Positions 24,965 through 34,525 of a DNA stretch of 64,000 bases are shown here, in pieces; positions within the stretch are counted from its first letter, which is position 1, and each line of letters begins with the position of its first letter. Source of the DNA: DSXH01 sp020724325 (lineage in GTDB: Bacteria > Bacteroidota > Ignavibacteria > Ignavibacteriales > Melioribacteraceae); the NCBI GenBank assembly GCA_040756515.1, contig JBFLYW010000001.1, positions 124,001 through 188,000 of the forward strand, given 5' to 3'. The notes under the pieces were generated by a model. It had not been told where the DNA came from, did no database searches, and saw only the letters and a list, made by a program, of their open reading frames with translations. The position numbers were made by a program, and so were the translations under genes.

Positions 24965-26266
24965 TTAACTATTTTGAAGATCGGGATAAAGAGGAAATTT
25001 TGAACATAGAGAACCGACTTCTTTACTAACTTCCTTAAGTTCAGATTCGTTTTCGGAATTCTTTATTGCTCTATCTATAAATTGTGCAATCAACTTCATT
25101 TCATTTTCTTTCATTCCACGAGTTGTAACCGCTGGCGTGCCAATTCTAATTCCACTTGTTACAAAAGGACTTTTAGTGTCGAATGGAATCATGTTTTTAT
25201 TAACTGTAATTGCAGCCATTCCAAGTACATTCTCAATTTTTTTACCGCTCAATTCTTTTTTAGTCAAATCTACTAACATCAGATGATTATCAGTTCCGCC
25301 AGAGACAATATCATATCCATAATTAATTAATTCTGCAGCTAACGTTTGAGCATTTTTTATAATTTGTCTTGTATACACTGCAAATGAATCTTGAAGCGCC
25401 TCACCAAAAGCAACTGCTTTCGCCATTATTATATGCATTAAAGGTCCGCCTTGAATTCCGGGCATTACCATTCCATCGATGACTTCTGACATCAACTTAA
25501 GTCGGTCGCCCTTAACAGTTTTGATACCCATAGGATTTTCTTTATCCTTTCCAACAAGAATAACACCGCCGCGAGGACCCCGTAAAGTTTTATGAGTAGT
25601 AGAAGTAACAACATCGCAGTAAGGCAATGGATTATTAAGCAATCCTTTTGCAATGAGTCCGGCTGGATGCGCCATATCGCACATTAACAATGAACCAACC
25701 TTATCTGCAATTTCTCTAAAAATTACATAATCCCATTCTCTAGAATATGCGCTTGCGCCCATTACGATAAGTTTTGGCTTTTCTTTCTTAGCAATATCTT
25801 CAATTAAATTATAATCCAGCAGTTTGGTTTCTCTGTTTAATGTATATGGAACTGCTTTGTAAATTTGTCCAGAAAAATTTACTAATGAACCATGAGTTAA
25901 ATGACCGCCATGATCGAGACTTAAACCGAGGATAACATCACCGGGTTTAAGCAACGCCATATAGACAGCCATATTAGCTTGAGAACCACTGTGAGGTTGA
26001 ACATTAACATACTCTGCACCAAAAAGCTGTTTCAACCGGTCACGTGCAATATCCTCTGCCATATCAACAAATTCGCATCCTCCATAATATCTTTTGCCGG
26101 GATAACCTTCTGCGTATTTATTGGTTAAAACAGAGCCGGCTGCTTGAAGAACAGCCGGACTTACAAAATTTTCTGATGCAATTAATTCTAAGTGGGTTTC
26201 TTGTCGGTTTAATTCAAGTTTAGCAACATTCAGAATTTCGGAATCTACAGTAAGGTAATTAAACAT
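24965..26266 (-). CDS. glyA: Serine hydroxymethyltransferase
   Basis: GlyA interconverts serine and glycine with tetrahydrofolate, using pyridoxal phosphate. The 433-residue protein has ELIASENFVS near the start, YAEGYPGKRYYGGCE, and the PLP-lysine motif TSTTHKTLRGPRGG. Length and motifs are normal. The one-carbon units it makes connect with formimino-folate metabolism at 33453-35161 and with purH and purN, though these are not linked in an operon. Confidence 0.97.
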   Translation of the reverse strand: MFNYLTVDSEILNVAKLELNRQETHLELIASENFVSPAVLQAAGSVLTNKYAEGYPGKRYYGGCEFVDMAEDIARDRLKQLFGAEYVNVQPHSGSQANMAVYMALLKPGDVILGLSLDHGGHLTHGSLVNFSGQIYKAVPYTLNRETKLLDYNLIEDIAKKEKPKLIVMGASAYSREWDYVIFREIADKVGSLLMCDMAHPAGLIAKGLLNNPLPYCDVVTSTTHKTLRGPRGGVILVGKDKENPMGIKTVKGDRLKLMSEVIDGMVMPGIQGGPLMHIIMAKAVAFGEALQDSFAVYTRQIIKNAQTLAAELINYGYDIVSGGTDNHLMLVDLTKKELSGKKIENVLGMAAITVNKNMIPFDTKSPFVTSGIRIGTPAVTTRGMKENEMKLIAQFIDRAIKNSENESELKEVSKEVGSLCSKFPLYPDLQNS

Positions 26267-26296
26267 AAGAACCTGAAAATTTTATTTAACAATTTA

Positions 26297-27532
26297 TTAG
26301 GGAACAGTAACACTTCTATCGATCCATGCGTAGCAAGGACCTTCAATTTTAATAGTATCGCCAGATTTTAATTTCCTAAAGAAATAATCTTCTTTCATAG
26401 GGATAGAATTTTGAAGAGCTTTAACTCTATCAGCGGCAATAGAAGAAAACTGACCGCCCAAAGCAGCAGCTCTTCGATATGTATTAACCGCCAGCAAATA
26501 AACGCATTTTGCCATAAAGTCGAATTCACATGTTCTTGCACTTTGTTCGTATAATTGAGCTTCAATAAATATTGGATAATCCCAATTTGGGTCTGCCTTC
26601 ATAGCTCTCTGTAAAAAAGTTCTAGATACGGAAAGCTGATCTAATCTTTTATAGACGAGTGCTATATTAACATAATTATCCCTGTTATCTGGCTGCAAGT
26701 CGATCAATTTTCTATAAGCATTTATAGCTTTATCATTCATCTCAATTTTTTCATAAACACTTGCAAGCTGCTTCCAGTAATTTATAACTTCGGGCGCATT
26801 CAAGGTTAAAAATTCGAGTGGAATTTTTGCCTGTTCATAATCCTGTGCTCTTAAACATGTAGAAGCATACTTCCAAGCTTTTTCGAGATTTTCTTTATCA
26901 AATTCCCAAGACCTCTTGGTAATAGTTACAAGTTCATTAATATCTTCTGCAATATTTTCTAATTTCTGATTCCACAAAGGATTATCTGGATCCGATTCTG
27001 CTAATTTGGAATAGAGATCGAGTGCTTTCAGTTTATAATCATTGCTTTCAGTTGCATTTGCTACGTATAACATACCAAGTCGATCTTTATAGAAATCAGG
27101 GATATTGGGATCAAGACTAATAGCTTTTTCGTATAGTATAATAACCTCTTCAGGATTATCTTTTCTCCACACCTCCTTCACATAAGCTTTTCTTACCGTG
27201 TAATAGGCTTCATTCTTGGGCTCGAATTTAATAGCCCTGTCATATAGATAAATTATCGTATCTCTTATACTTTTAAGTTCATATTCGGTTACTTTAGTGC
27301 TATCGTGAATGTACCAAAGAATTTCTTCCATTTTAGGAAAGAGTTTGAATCTTAACCAAGGCGCAGGATCGCCATTAACAATTTTCCATCCATGTTCAAC
27401 AGCAGAAATAAAATCGTTGTTTTTATGTGATTCATAGAACAAGCTAAAAGTAGCTTGATCGTTTTGTGCTTTAACATTCATTCCAGAAACAAAGCCAAGC
27501 AAAAGTAGAACCATAAAAAAATGTCTTTTCAA
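26297..27532 (-). CDS. Secreted TPR-repeat protein
   Basis: The 411-residue protein has a signal peptide (about 1-22, ending VKAQ) and several tetratricopeptide repeats, clearest at residues 105-150 and 235-325 (for example AINAYRKLIDLQPDN). The last ~50 residues form a short non-TPR tail with KSGDTIKIEGPCYAW. It begins at a TTG (27532) with an AAGGA site about 10 bases upstream. It lies 20 bases after the gene for a YSRFGLGD-type outer-membrane protein. Such TPR plus barrel pairs are common in Bacteroidota-type genomes, but the function is unknown. Confidence 0.8.
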   Translation of the reverse strand: MKRHFFMVLLLLGFVSGMNVKAQNDQATFSLFYESHKNNDFISAVEHGWKIVNGDPAPWLRFKLFPKMEEILWYIHDSTKVTEYELKSIRDTIIYLYDRAIKFEPKNEAYYTVRKAYVKEVWRKDNPEEVIILYEKAISLDPNIPDFYKDRLGMLYVANATESNDYKLKALDLYSKLAESDPDNPLWNQKLENIAEDINELVTITKRSWEFDKENLEKAWKYASTCLRAQDYEQAKIPLEFLTLNAPEVINYWKQLASVYEKIEMNDKAINAYRKLIDLQPDNRDNYVNIALVYKRLDQLSVSRTFLQRAMKADPNWDYPIFIEAQLYEQSARTCEFDFMAKCVYLLAVNTYRRAAALGGQFSSIAADRVKALQNSIPMKEDYFFRKLKSGDTIKIEGPCYAWIDRSVTVP

Positions 27533-27552
27533 TTTATTCTTCCTTCTATTAT

Positions 27553-28797
27553 TTATCTTTCAGTTTGGATAAACCACAGCTCTCCAATACTTAAAGTTAT
27601 GGAAAATTTATAGAAATTTTCACTTAATAAATTATTTTCTTTTGTACCTCTTTTACCGTATTGGAAACCAACATCAAGTGTATTATCAAAATCAAGGGGC
27701 AGAGAAAAACCTGTGTATAAAGAATACTGGTCAATTCCTTTTCCATTAAATACATATTGTGTCTGTTCAAAACTAAACCCAACTCTTAACATTACTTGTT
27801 CCCAAAAAGATTGAAATCTGGGTTCGGGGTTACGGTATTCCACACCTAAACTGTATTTAGTAAAATCTCTCATTACATTTAGAGTTTTTCCGGCAACATT
27901 ATACTTACTGCTCTGCTGGAATAAATAATCTGCAGTAAAATTTAATCCATTGCTCATTATTAAAGAAAGCCCGGCACCTAATCTATATGGTAAATTAGTA
28001 TTCATAGAACCTGAAGAAGTTTCTATATCTCCTAAAAGTGTAGATGAAATGTTTGATGTATCTGTGTTCATGTTCGATTTGGTTGAGTAAACAATTCCAA
28101 GTCTAAAATCTTTTATTGATTCTGAACCGAATAATCCTGAAAAATTAGGTGAAATAATTCCAACCGTAAATCCCAAACCATTATAACTATAATTACGTGA
28201 GAAGGAAGCACTAAGTAATTCTGAATCCGGTCCGAAAGCAACAGATGAAATATGTTCAATTTTTCCTGCATAGTAGTCAAATGATGCTCCGAGTGCAAAT
28301 TCATGTGGAAGTCTTATAGAAAATCCTAAAAAAGCTTTAGATAAACCGCCGCTGCCTTTGTTCTGAGCTTGATATGAGCCAGCAATAGGATCTAAAGCAT
28401 CATACACAACATCGTAGTTAACATTTGAATACGGAACTATTCCCGCAGCAAAGCTAAGTCCTAATTCTCTATCAATGGGAAACCCGAACATCATTCCAGA
28501 AAATATTGTTTGAACATGGAATACAGAAGCATTGTTGGACGAGATTCCTTTACCATGCGTAATAATTCCGGTTTCAAATCTGGAGAGTCTCATTTTATTC
28601 CAGCTAGCAGGATTAAGATAATTGAGATAATCGATATCTGTGGTTGCAATTCCTAATTCGCCAAGTGCTAATCTTCTTGCAGAAAAAGAAAAATAATAAT
28701 CTCCTAAACCAAACCGAGAATAGATAGAACCGCCCGAAGGTAAAATCTGTACGGGCAAAAAGAGAATTATAAAAATTATAATCAGTTTTATTTTCAT
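27553..28797 (-). CDS. Outer-membrane beta-barrel protein, YSRFGLGD type
   Basis: After a signal peptide (about 1-19) the mature protein reads GGSIYSRFGLGDYYFS. This is close to the YSRYGLGDL start found in a conserved but uncharacterised outer-membrane family of Bacteroidota. The rest (414 residues in all) alternates polar and hydrophobic residues with many aromatic-ended strands and finishes FYKFSITLSIGELWFI, consistent with a barrel. NPASWNKM near residue 56 recalls FadL- and PorV-like barrels. The gene follows a DUF4270-like lipoprotein gene by three bases. Confidence 0.75.
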   Translation of the reverse strand: MKIKLIIIFIILFLPVQILPSGGSIYSRFGLGDYYFSFSARRLALGELGIATTDIDYLNYLNPASWNKMRLSRFETGIITHGKGISSNNASVFHVQTIFSGMMFGFPIDRELGLSFAAGIVPYSNVNYDVVYDALDPIAGSYQAQNKGSGGLSKAFLGFSIRLPHEFALGASFDYYAGKIEHISSVAFGPDSELLSASFSRNYSYNGLGFTVGIISPNFSGLFGSESIKDFRLGIVYSTKSNMNTDTSNISSTLLGDIETSSGSMNTNLPYRLGAGLSLIMSNGLNFTADYLFQQSSKYNVAGKTLNVMRDFTKYSLGVEYRNPEPRFQSFWEQVMLRVGFSFEQTQYVFNGKGIDQYSLYTGFSLPLDFDNTLDVGFQYGKRGTKENNLLSENFYKFSITLSIGELWFIQTER

Positions 28798-28800
28798 CGG

Positions 28801-29997
28801 CTATTTCTTCTGAATGTAAACAATTTTAAGTCTTGGACGATTAAGAAGATCGTGGGCATTACTTCCGTAAACAGCCAGCCGAGCCACAGATCTTTCTTCA
28901 TCTGTCAATGAAAAAGTTAAACCCTGGTTATCATTAGGGTCTGTTGCAGAAATCCATTTTTGAATAAGCCATGTTATTTCACCCGAATAGACATTTTTGT
29001 TTCTCTTTAGAATAGAGACTACCAAACTATCCGACACTTTTTTTGTAACGCTATCCTTCAAAGCTCTAACACTAATAGAATCTGACAATGGTTTCCCAAT
29101 AAGTGACTTCAAAGTATCAATGGTTAATTCGAGCTTAGCACTGTTAATTATAATATCCTTTGGAAGCGAAGAAAGATCAAAAGCTAAAACGCCTCTTAAT
29201 GGTAAACCGCCTTGCAAATAAACAAAATTAGTTTGCGTTGGAAAAGATCCGGACACAACATGAACATCCATATAAGGTGTTGAAAAGAGTGAGTCTGATT
29301 TCGTATTCTGTTCATATTGTATTTTGAGTGTAGGCAAGCTTGAACTGATAGTCTCTCCAAAAGCAATAAAACCAACAAACCTTTGAGTGTTTGCAGTAGG
29401 TTTCATGAACAATCCATAATTTCTTGGGGCAGAAAGAGTATCAATTCTATATTTAAGCCACTGCTCTACAACAGCAGGTTCAACATCAAATGTTAACAGC
29501 GTATCTGTCTGTATTAAAGATGAAGCAACATTTTTTGAATCGTATTTAAGTAACGCTAAACTATCCTTATCGAAACCGGTTGAAGTCCAGTTTTTACGAA
29601 TTTGATGGAGAGTAAAATCAAAATTTTGTGTTTCATCACCCAGTTTATATGCGGGTTTCAATTCCATCCATGCCTTTTTGATTTTTACTTTATTACTTTT
29701 GTAATAGAATATCATTGAATCAGAAAATGCCGGTGAAAACTGCATTAAAATAACTGATTCCAAATTTGAGTTTTTACCTAAAATAATATAAGGTGATGTA
29801 CCAAGTTTAATCTTTGCTTCGTAGAAAGACGATGTTTGATTGATAGGTGTTTCTTTTGTGTCAAGTTGTTGGAATTGAATTTTATCATCAGCGGGTAATA
29901 AGTCTGCACCAACGGATGTAGGTTCATCATTACATTTTAAGAAAACTAAAGCAAGTATGGGAATAATAAAAAATCTCAAAAATTTATTCAACTGCAT
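28801..29997 (-). CDS. DUF4270-like lipoprotein
   Basis: The 398-residue protein has a hydrophobic leader ending LVFLKC, with Cys22 as a possible lipid site although Lys at -1 is unusual. It continues NDEPTSVGADLLPADDKI, a pattern typical of DUF4270 proteins. Two sections of beta-rich sequence follow, including repeated LKIQYEQ / LKIVYIQ-like strand ends at about 233 and 391. In Bacteroidota a DUF4270 gene commonly sits beside glycogen synthase, and here only gmhB separates it from glgA. It overlaps gmhB by 10 bases. The function is unknown; an outer-surface location is inferred. Confidence 0.75.
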   Translation of the reverse strand: MQLNKFLRFFIIPILALVFLKCNDEPTSVGADLLPADDKIQFQQLDTKETPINQTSSFYEAKIKLGTSPYIILGKNSNLESVILMQFSPAFSDSMIFYYKSNKVKIKKAWMELKPAYKLGDETQNFDFTLHQIRKNWTSTGFDKDSLALLKYDSKNVASSLIQTDTLLTFDVEPAVVEQWLKYRIDTLSAPRNYGLFMKPTANTQRFVGFIAFGETISSSLPTLKIQYEQNTKSDSLFSTPYMDVHVVSGSFPTQTNFVYLQGGLPLRGVLAFDLSSLPKDIIINSAKLELTIDTLKSLIGKPLSDSISVRALKDSVTKKVSDSLVVSILKRNKNVYSGEITWLIQKWISATDPNDNQGLTFSLTDEERSVARLAVYGSNAHDLLNRPRLKIVYIQKK

Positions 29998-30566
29998 ACC
30001 TCCAAATAATCTTTAATAATAAAGTCGCAAACTTCCGTGAAATTAGCGGCTACAAAATTGGGCTTTTTCTCAAGATTATGCAAGATATTAATTTCTGTAT
30101 CTTCTCCGCTATAATTAATTAATATAGATTTAACACCAGCATTTATACCGCATAAAATATCTATGTGTTTGTCGCCAATCATATAGGATCTCTTTAAATC
30201 AAGATTTAAATCCTTGGAAGCTTTTACAATCATATAGGGAGATGGTTTCCTACAATTTGATTCCTCCTCGGAATTAAATTCAGGATGGAACGGGCAGTAA
30301 TAAAAATTATCGATGCTGGTACCGAACTCTAATAACAAGTTATTGATTTTGTTATTAATTGATTTTACATCCTCATGCGTTAATATTCCGTAGGCAATTC
30401 CGGCTTGATTAGAAATTACAACTATCTTGAAGTTATACTGATCTTTTAACTTTTTTATTCCTTCGGCAACACCGGGGTACAACCTAACCAAATTTGCGTC
30501 TTTTATGTAACCAGTATCGTAGTTAATTGTGCCGTCTCTATCTAAAAAAACTGTTGGATGTTGCAT
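29988..30566 (-). CDS. gmhB: HAD phosphatase, GmhB-like
   Basis: The 192-residue HAD-superfamily enzyme has the nucleophile motif FLDRDGTIN (D9 and D11), VVISNQAG as the second motif, and IGDKHIDI as the acidic metal motif. YCPFHPE...CRKPSP matches the metal-loop region of D-glycero-D-manno-heptose-1,7-bisphosphate 7-phosphatase. The usual paired C-x-C is reduced to a single cysteine here. Histidinol-phosphate phosphatase is the main alternative. It starts four bases after glgA and could act in LPS heptose synthesis. Confidence 0.82.
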   Translation of the reverse strand: MQHPTVFLDRDGTINYDTGYIKDANLVRLYPGVAEGIKKLKDQYNFKIVVISNQAGIAYGILTHEDVKSINNKINNLLLEFGTSIDNFYYCPFHPEFNSEEESNCRKPSPYMIVKASKDLNLDLKRSYMIGDKHIDILCGINAGVKSILINYSGEDTEINILHNLEKKPNFVAANFTEVCDFIIKDYLEVCS

Positions 30567-30570
30567 TAAC

Positions 30571-32058
30571 TTAGTCGGTAAGTTTTTCGTAGAGATCGAG
30601 ATATTTTTTTGCAGAATTCAACCATGTAAAGTTAGACCTCATACCATTTTTCATAATTGTCTGCCAGGTTTCTTTATCCGTAGAATAAATTTTAATTGCC
30701 TTTTTAATTTCGGCAATCATATCTGCAACAGAATATTTTTCGAATGCAAAACCATTTCCGGTTTTGGTCTTTAGGTTATATGGCTGAACAGTATCTGCTA
30801 ATCCGCCGGTATAGCGGACAATAGGAACAGTGCCATACATCAGACTATACATTTGATTCAAACCGCACGGTTCATATTTCGAAGGCATAAGAAACATATC
30901 TGAGCCCGCTTCAATAAGATGCGCTAGTTCTTCATCAAACCCAATAAAGCATGAAAAATTGTTATGATATTTTGAAGCAGCACTTGTAAAGAATTTGTGA
31001 TATTTTTTATCTCCTGTTCCAAGCAAAATAAGCTGCATATTAAGCTTCATCAATTGCGGGAACGATTTCTCAAGAAGGTCTAATCCTTTATCCTCAAAGA
31101 GCCGTGAAATCATTCCAATAACCGGTACTTTTTCGTCATACTTAAATCCAAAATTATCTGCCAAAGCTTTCTTGTTCTCTTTTTTGAACTCAAGATTTTT
31201 TATGGAATATTTATGAGCAATTTTATTATCAATCTCCGGATTCCAGATCGTTTCATCTATTCCATTAATTATTCCATACATATCTTTCTTTCTTTTACAT
31301 AAAACATCCTGCAACCCTGCACCAAAATCTTTTTTTAGGCACAATTCTTTTGAGTAAGTCTCGCTTACAGTTGTAATCATATCAGAAAACACGAGACCGG
31401 TTTTAAGGAAATTTACTTTACCTTTATGCAGAACTCCTTTTTCACTGTCTAATTCCTTTGGCAGCCCGGTTTTTGCAAATGTAGTTTTGGTAAAGATTCC
31501 TTGAAAAGCAAGGTTGTGAATAGTAAACAAAGTTTTAATAGGATTAAACAAAGGATCTTTATTAAACATCGATTTTAGGTAAGCAGGAACTAAACCTGTT
31601 TGCCAGTCATTACAATGAATAATATCCGGCGCCCATCCAAGTTTTGTAATCAGCTCAAATACGGCTTTTGAAAGTAGAATGTATCTTTCATCATTATCAG
31701 GATAATCATCACCTGTAAGTGGATCCGAATAAAGTGAATGGCGGTTTCCAAAATATTCCGGATTATCTAAAAAGTAGATTTGAACACGCGTTTTAGGTCC
31801 AATTAAGAATGAAGACCTTAGAGAAAAAACAACTTCTTTTTCGCCGATATTGATTTGAATATTTTTCAACCTAACTACTTCATGAATTTTATACTTCCGT
31901 TCGTCTATTGCTCCATATTTAGGGACAACAATTCTAACCTGATGACCCAATTCCTGTAATTTTTGAGGCAAGGCAGAGGATACATCTGCTAAACCACCGG
32001 TTTTAATAAAAGGAACTACTTCTGATGTTACAAAGAGAATTTTATACTTGGAAGGCAT
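30571..32058 (-). CDS. glgA: Glycogen synthase (ADP-glucose type)
   Basis: GlgA elongates alpha-1,4-glucan from ADP-glucose. The 495-residue GT5 enzyme carries FIKTGGLADVSSALP near the N-terminus, with the substrate-binding Lys-x-Gly-Gly motif, and the C-terminal MPSKYEPCGLNQMYSLMYGT with the catalytic E-x7-E pattern (EPCGLNQMY in this case). Length is normal. It is the first gene of the minus-strand group, divergent from hutI across 141 bases. Other glycogen genes (glgB, glgC, glgP) are not in the window. Confidence 0.95.
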   Translation of the reverse strand: MPSKYKILFVTSEVVPFIKTGGLADVSSALPQKLQELGHQVRIVVPKYGAIDERKYKIHEVVRLKNIQINIGEKEVVFSLRSSFLIGPKTRVQIYFLDNPEYFGNRHSLYSDPLTGDDYPDNDERYILLSKAVFELITKLGWAPDIIHCNDWQTGLVPAYLKSMFNKDPLFNPIKTLFTIHNLAFQGIFTKTTFAKTGLPKELDSEKGVLHKGKVNFLKTGLVFSDMITTVSETYSKELCLKKDFGAGLQDVLCKRKKDMYGIINGIDETIWNPEIDNKIAHKYSIKNLEFKKENKKALADNFGFKYDEKVPVIGMISRLFEDKGLDLLEKSFPQLMKLNMQLILLGTGDKKYHKFFTSAASKYHNNFSCFIGFDEELAHLIEAGSDMFLMPSKYEPCGLNQMYSLMYGTVPIVRYTGGLADTVQPYNLKTKTGNGFAFEKYSVADMIAEIKKAIKIYSTDKETWQTIMKNGMRSNFTWLNSAKKYLDLYEKLTD

Positions 32059-32199
32059 TTTGCATATATCCCTTACTTTTCAATAGGGCAAAAATACTAA
32101 AATTGAAGCTTTTGAACAAAAAGAATAGAAAATAAACTCCTGATTTATCTATTTTTGAATGTGAGAAGAGAAGAAATTAATCCGGGATAGACAAAGCTG

Positions 32200-33453
32200 A
32201 TGAGAAAATTACTTAAATCACCCGCACAAATTGTTACTGTTGATTCAAAAGGGAAAAATTATAAGCGCGGAAAAGAATCTTCCAACATCTATACAGTAAA
32301 TGATCATTCAATAATAATTGAAGGGGAGGTTATAAAGGATATAATTCCAAATTCAAAGATAGACAATCTTTCGTTTGATGAGATAATTAACTGCGAAGGT
32401 TACATAGTTTTGCCGGGGTTAATTGAGTGCCATACGCATACTGCGTTTGCAGGTACAAGGTCGAATGAATTTCTAATGAGACTAAATGGTGCATCTTACG
32501 AACAGATAGCAGAATTGGGCGGCGGAATTATTAATACTGTTAAAGCGGTAAGACAATCCTCTTTCGAAGAATTAATCAGGTTGATTAAACCCAGAATAGA
32601 CCTTTTTATTTCCCAGGGCGTTACTACACTGGAGATAAAAAGCGGGTATGGCTTAAGTTATTATGACGAAATTAAACTCTTACAAGTAATTAACTACTTT
32701 AAGAAAAATTTGCCGGTCGAAATCATTCCTACATTTCTTGGAGCTCACACATATCCGCCAGAATATAAGAACGATCATAAGGAATACATTAAAATAATTT
32801 CTGATGAGTTACTTCCTTTCATAATTAAAAACGGTCTGGCAGAATATGTTGATGCATTTTGCGAAAGCAGTGCATTTAGTTCTAATGAAGTTGATCAGAT
32901 TTTTGATAAAGCGGTTAAGCTTGGTTATAAGTTAAGACTTCATACCGAACAATTTAATAATATAGGCGGATTGGATGCTGCACTTAAGCATAAAGCGCTT
33001 TCAGTTGATCATCTGGAAGTGATTAAAGAATCCGATATGCAAAAACTTAACAACAGCCAAACAGTTGCTGTTCTGCTTCCGGGTGTTTCATTTTTTCTGA
33101 ATTATCAGTTTGCACCAGCCCGTAATTTGATTGATAACAATGCTATTGTTGCTTTATCCACCGACTATAATCCAGGTTCTTCGAACATTGCCAACCTTCA
33201 CTTAATTATGAGTCTTGCTGTTCTAAAAATGAAAATGACTGTTGAAGAAGTGATTAGTGGAGTTACTATTAATGCAGCCAAAGCTTTGGATATAAGCAGC
33301 AGAACAGGCAGTATAGAAATTAATAAACAAGCCGATTTTTCTTTATTCAGAGCAAAGGATTACTCGGAAATAGTTTATAACATTGGGCAAAATCTAAATG
33401 AGATGACAATTAAAAACGGCGAACTAATTTACAAAAGAAATTCGGAGTTATAA
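32200..33453 (+). CDS. hutI: Imidazolonepropionase
   Basis: HutI opens the imidazolone ring to give N-formimino-L-glutamate, the third step of histidine breakdown. The 417-residue amidohydrolase has the metal motif ECHTHTAFAGTRSNEF, the later LHTEQFNNIGG and DHLEV, and ALSTDYNPGSS near the C-terminus. It begins a plus-strand run with ftcD and fchA. Its stop and the ftcD start overlap as TAATG. hutH and hutU, the first two steps, are absent here. Confidence 0.96.
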   Translation: MRKLLKSPAQIVTVDSKGKNYKRGKESSNIYTVNDHSIIIEGEVIKDIIPNSKIDNLSFDEIINCEGYIVLPGLIECHTHTAFAGTRSNEFLMRLNGASYEQIAELGGGIINTVKAVRQSSFEELIRLIKPRIDLFISQGVTTLEIKSGYGLSYYDEIKLLQVINYFKKNLPVEIIPTFLGAHTYPPEYKNDHKEYIKIISDELLPFIIKNGLAEYVDAFCESSAFSSNEVDQIFDKAVKLGYKLRLHTEQFNNIGGLDAALKHKALSVDHLEVIKESDMQKLNNSQTVAVLLPGVSFFLNYQFAPARNLIDNNAIVALSTDYNPGSSNIANLHLIMSLAVLKMKMTVEEVISGVTINAAKALDISSRTGSIEINKQADFSLFRAKDYSEIVYNIGQNLNEMTIKNGELIYKRNSEL

Positions 33454-34490
33454 TGGCAACAAATATTCCTAAACAGAAAATTATTGAATGTGTACCAAAT
33501 TTTAGCGATGGAAAAAATTCAAAAACATTTGAGGCAATTAAAGAAGCAGTTAGTAGAATAGAAAATGTAAAACTACTTAGTCTTGAACCGGACGCCGATT
33601 ACAACCGCGTTGTAGTTACTTTAGCGGGTAATGAAGCCGGAATATTAAACGGCACTATTGAGGCTTGCATAGCTGCTGCCGATTTAATTGATATGACAAA
33701 ACACAAAGGCGAGCATCCGCGCCTTGGCGCTATTGATGTTGTTCCTTTTGTTCCGGTTTCTAATGTTACAACTGAAGAGTGCGTTAAAATATCAGAAAAA
33801 TTTGCAGAAATTATTTCCCGCAAATTAAAAGTACCTGTTTACTTATATGAAGCTGCTGCAAGAAAACCGGAAAGAATTAGTTTATCGAATATCCGTCAAG
33901 GTGAGTACGAAGGACTTGAAGCAAAGTTGAAAGATCCAAACTGGCTGCCCGATTATGGCGATCCGGTTTTCAATCCAAAGCTTGGCGCAATTGTTACCGG
34001 CTCCCGATTTTTTCTGATAGCATATAATGTTAATCTAAAATCGAACGATGTAAAATATGCCAAAGAAATTGCAGAGGTACTTAGAGAGAGCGGATATTCA
34101 AAACGAGATGAGAATGGAAACTTAATTAAGGTTGACGGTAAAACTGTTAAAGTGCCCGGTAGGTTGAAAGAATTCAAAGGAATGGGCGTAGCGTTAGAAA
34201 AATATAATTGCACACAGGTTTCTATTAACTTAACCAACTACAATGTAACTCCTCTGCATACTGCTTACGAAGAAGTTAAAAAAGAAGCAGAAAGATTAGG
34301 CGTTGAGGTTAATGGAAGCGAGATAGTTGGATTAGTTCCAATGGAAGCTATGCTTCAAGCCGGCAAATTTTATACAAACGGAAAAGAAACCGATGAAAAA
34401 AAATTAGTTCAAGAAGCTATCGATAATCTTGGATTAAGTTCACTCAATAATTTTATTCCGGAAGAAAAAATAATTGAATATATGCTTTAA
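33453..34490 (+). CDS. ftcD: Glutamate formimidoyltransferase
   Basis: This enzyme moves the formimino group of formiminoglutamate to tetrahydrofolate, releasing glutamate. The 345-residue protein starts IIECVPNFSDGKN and contains KGEHPRLGAIDVVPFVP, both typical. It covers only the transferase half of mammalian FTCD; the cyclodeaminase half is the next gene. The ATG overlaps the hutI stop by one base. Confidence 0.96.
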   Translation: MATNIPKQKIIECVPNFSDGKNSKTFEAIKEAVSRIENVKLLSLEPDADYNRVVVTLAGNEAGILNGTIEACIAAADLIDMTKHKGEHPRLGAIDVVPFVPVSNVTTEECVKISEKFAEIISRKLKVPVYLYEAAARKPERISLSNIRQGEYEGLEAKLKDPNWLPDYGDPVFNPKLGAIVTGSRFFLIAYNVNLKSNDVKYAKEIAEVLRESGYSKRDENGNLIKVDGKTVKVPGRLKEFKGMGVALEKYNCTQVSINLTNYNVTPLHTAYEEVKKEAERLGVEVNGSEIVGLVPMEAMLQAGKFYTNGKETDEKKLVQEAIDNLGLSSLNNFIPEEKIIEYML

Positions 34491-34514
34491 CAATGTTGCA
34501 CAGTTTTCAATATC

Positions 34515-34521
34515 AAGGAGG
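34515..34521 (+). promoter_or_regulatory. Ribosome binding site fixing the fchA start
   Basis: AAGGAGG stands four bases before the ATG at 34526. It shows that the in-frame ATG at 34493 is not the real start. Confidence 0.8.
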
Positions 34522-34525
34522 AATA

